Shown here piece by piece: positions 5,043 through 6,645 of a stretch of DNA of 6,645 nt. Under the pieces are notes generated by a model, which saw only the letters and a program-made list of their open reading frames with translations, was not told the origin of the DNA and searched no databases. Each line of letters begins with the position of its first letter. Within the stretch, counting starts at the first letter, position 1. Location of the stretch: contig JBBQSD010000220.1 in assembly GCA_038214135.1 (NCBI GenBank), positions 1 to 6,645 on the forward strand, written 5' to 3'. The position numbers and the translations under genes are program-made. The stretch is from JANLSE01 sp038214135 (GTDB lineage: Bacteria; Chloroflexota; Chloroflexia; Chloroflexales; Roseiflexaceae).

Positions 5043-6645
5043 CTAGGCTTGATCGCCCTTATCCTCAGTTGGATCGAAATCGAAATCGCCATCAAGCAAC
5101 TCTTCCATCCCTGGCTCATCAACCGCAGCAGGTGGCAATTCGTCTTCGGCACCATCCAGCAACGCCTTGAGTGCCCGCCGAATCTGCTCATCGTTCTCCG
5201 ATGAGCGCGGTTTAAGAGGCTCCTCACGGGTGATACGTGGTTCCTCACCCCGCCGTGGCGCAGCCATCTCGCCCATAATCTCCTCGGCCAACTGCCGCCG
5301 CTTCTCGATCCCAGTGCCTGCCGGGATGAGCTTACCAATAACGACATTCTCCTTCAGGCCGCGTAGATAATCGACCTTACCAGTAATCGCCGCTTCAGTC
5401 AGCACCCGCGTTGTCTCCTGGAAGGAGGCCGCAGACAAGAAGCTCTCGGTCGTCAGCGAGGCCTTGGTAATGCCAAGCAATACGGTTACTGCTGTGGCTG
5501 GTTCACCACCCTGGCTAACGATCTCAGCATTCATTCGCCCAAACTCGCCAGCTTCAATCAATTCACCCGGCAACAGGCCTGTATCGCCTGGCTCCTCAAT
5601 CCGTACTCGCCGCAGCATCTGGCGTACAATCACTTCGACATGCTTATCGTTAATGTCGACACCCTGCGACCGATAGACTTTCTGGGCCTCATTCACCAGG
5701 TAACGCTGCAGTGCTTCCTTGCCACGCAGTTCAAGCAGTTCCTGTGGATCTGCTGAACCATCAGTCAAATGCTGCCCAGCTGTCACCTTCGAACCATTAT
5801 CGATACCCTGCGCCAATCGTGAGGTATGCGGAACCACGACTTCGCGCTCATCACGCTCCTCGTGAACAACCGTGACCATCCCATCATTGACGCGAATCCG
5901 GCCATTGAGCCGCGCCACAATCGGCTCACCAACAAGATCTGCCCGGTTGCTTTCCGCCAGCACATCGCCCTCAGATGCCTCAGCACCATCGGCGACCAGC
6001 AGCGTATAATGGCTCGGCAGATCATGCTCATCCAGGAAGGTTTCGCTCGAAACAACCCGAATCTTGCGTAGTTCATCATCACGCAAGATCTCAACCATGC
6101 CATCAATCTCGGCCAGGATCGATTTACCCTTGGGTGAGCGAGCCTCGAAGATCTCCTGCACACGCGGCAAACCCTGGGTAATGTCATCGGCAGAAGCAAC
6201 ACCACCAGTATGGAATGTTCGGAGCGTCAGCTGCGTACCTGGCTCACCAATCGACTGTGCTGCAATAATGCCGACTGCCTCACCGATATCAACCAGTTTG
6301 CCAGTAGCCAAATTGCGGCCATAGCACATCCGGCAGATACCATGCTCGGCCTGGCAGGCCAATGGTGAACGAACATATACCTCGTTGACGCCAGCTTCCT
6401 GCATGCGCCGCGACAAGGCCTCGTCGATTTCGCGATTGCGATCAGCAATCACCTCACGCGTCCGTGGATCAAGGAGTGACTTGACCAGAATGCGCCCGAG
6501 CACACGCTGCTGAAGTTCCTGCAACAGCTCGCGATCATCATCGCGATACAGCCATAGGCCTTCCTCAGTGCCACAATCCTCGATTGTGACGATCGTATCC
6601 TGTGCGACATCAACCAAACGCCGCGTTAGATAGCCAGCATCTGCT
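5043..6645 (-). CDS. rpoC: RNA polymerase subunit beta-prime, C-terminal part (truncated by window edge)
   Basis: The C-terminal 533 residues of the catalytic beta-prime subunit. The frame stays open to the window edge, so the gene starts beyond 6645; the TTG at 6617 is internal. It begins with ADAGYLTRRLVDVAQD, the end of the bridge helix. Next come the four cysteines of the second zinc site, at codons 6573-6575, 6354-6356, 6333-6335 and 6324-6326 (DCGT, ACQAEHGICRMCYGR); the last three keep the 7 and 3 residue spacing of E. coli C888/C895/C898. The trigger-loop region follows (AAQSIGEPGTQLTLRTFHTG) and runs on directly to GLPRVQEIFEARSPKG, without the long insertion E. coli has there. TTESFLSAASFQETTRVLTE and YLRGLKENVVIGKLIPAGTG mark the conserved C-terminal part. 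The last ~80 residues are charged and low in complexity, ending in an acidic tail (EELLDGDFDFDPTEDKGDQA). The stop is TAG. It converges on the LLM oxidoreductase gene. Confidence 0.97.
   Translation of the reverse strand, partial: ADAGYLTRRLVDVAQDTIVTIEDCGTEEGLWLYRDDDRELLQELQQRVLGRILVKSLLDPRTREVIADRNREIDEALSRRMQEAGVNEVYVRSPLACQAEHGICRMCYGRNLATGKLVDIGEAVGIIAAQSIGEPGTQLTLRTFHTGGVASADDITQGLPRVQEIFEARSPKGKSILAEIDGMVEILRDDELRKIRVVSSETFLDEHDLPSHYTLLVADGAEASEGDVLAESNRADLVGEPIVARLNGRIRVNDGMVTVVHEERDEREVVVPHTSRLAQGIDNGSKVTAGQHLTDGSADPQELLELRGKEALQRYLVNEAQKVYRSQGVDINDKHVEVIVRQMLRRVRIEEPGDTGLLPGELIEAGEFGRMNAEIVSQGGEPATAVTVLLGITKASLTTESFLSAASFQETTRVLTEAAITGKVDYLRGLKENVVIGKLIPAGTGIEKRRQLAEEIMGEMAAPRRGEEPRITREEPLKPRSSENDEQIRRALKALLDGAEDELPPAAVDEPGMEELLDGDFDFDPTEDKGDQA

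Noticed and set aside
6615..6617. TTG at 6617 (minus strand) as a start for rpoC
   Set aside because: Nine further conserved beta-prime residues (ADAGYLTRR) precede it before the window edge; the gene continues outside.

Overview
The window holds two complete cargo regions bounded by two truncated housekeeping genes. GC content is moderate to high (about 58% in sampled extein sequence). An adenosylcobalamin-dependent ribonucleotide reductase, a probable F420-dependent flavin-type oxidoreductase and an rpoC whose trigger loop lacks the long insertion found in E. coli together suggest a Chloroflexota-like bacterium, perhaps of the Chloroflexus/Roseiflexus/Oscillochloris kind. That assignment is an inference; no single feature here proves it.

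Layout: (1) Bases 1-3585, plus strand: the 3' part of nrdJ, a monomeric class II ribonucleoside-triphosphate reductase, interrupted in frame by two inteins. About two thirds of the visible reading frame (802 of 1194 codons) is intein. Intein 1 (470 codons) carries an HNH-type homing endonuclease region with a four-cysteine cluster and two homing-endonuclease-associated repeats. Intein 2 (332 codons) carries a two-motif LAGLIDADG endonuclease. (2) A strong hairpin at 3621-3658 follows the nrdJ stop. (3) Bases 3680-3878: a wreck of a secreted family-16 glycoside hydrolase, with an intact lipoprotein signal peptide abutting, out of frame, the last ~44 codons of the enzyme. (4) Bases 3980-4951, plus strand: a complete luciferase-like monooxygenase-family (LLM class) oxidoreductase with its own extended -10 promoter candidate. 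(5) A perfect 32-bp palindrome at 4982-5013 between two convergent genes. (6) Bases 5043-6645, minus strand: the C-terminal ~533 residues of RNA polymerase beta-prime, from the end of the bridge helix to the stop.

The genes are not an obvious functional unit: nrdJ, the oxidoreductase and rpoC are separately terminated. The most interesting biology is the reductase. Intein 1 splits the protein exactly at the cysteine expected to carry the catalytic thiyl radical, so the enzyme should be inactive until splicing. That intein also ends in Trp-Gln instead of the usual His-Asn. I see no CRISPR array, no tRNA or rRNA, and no insertion sequence.
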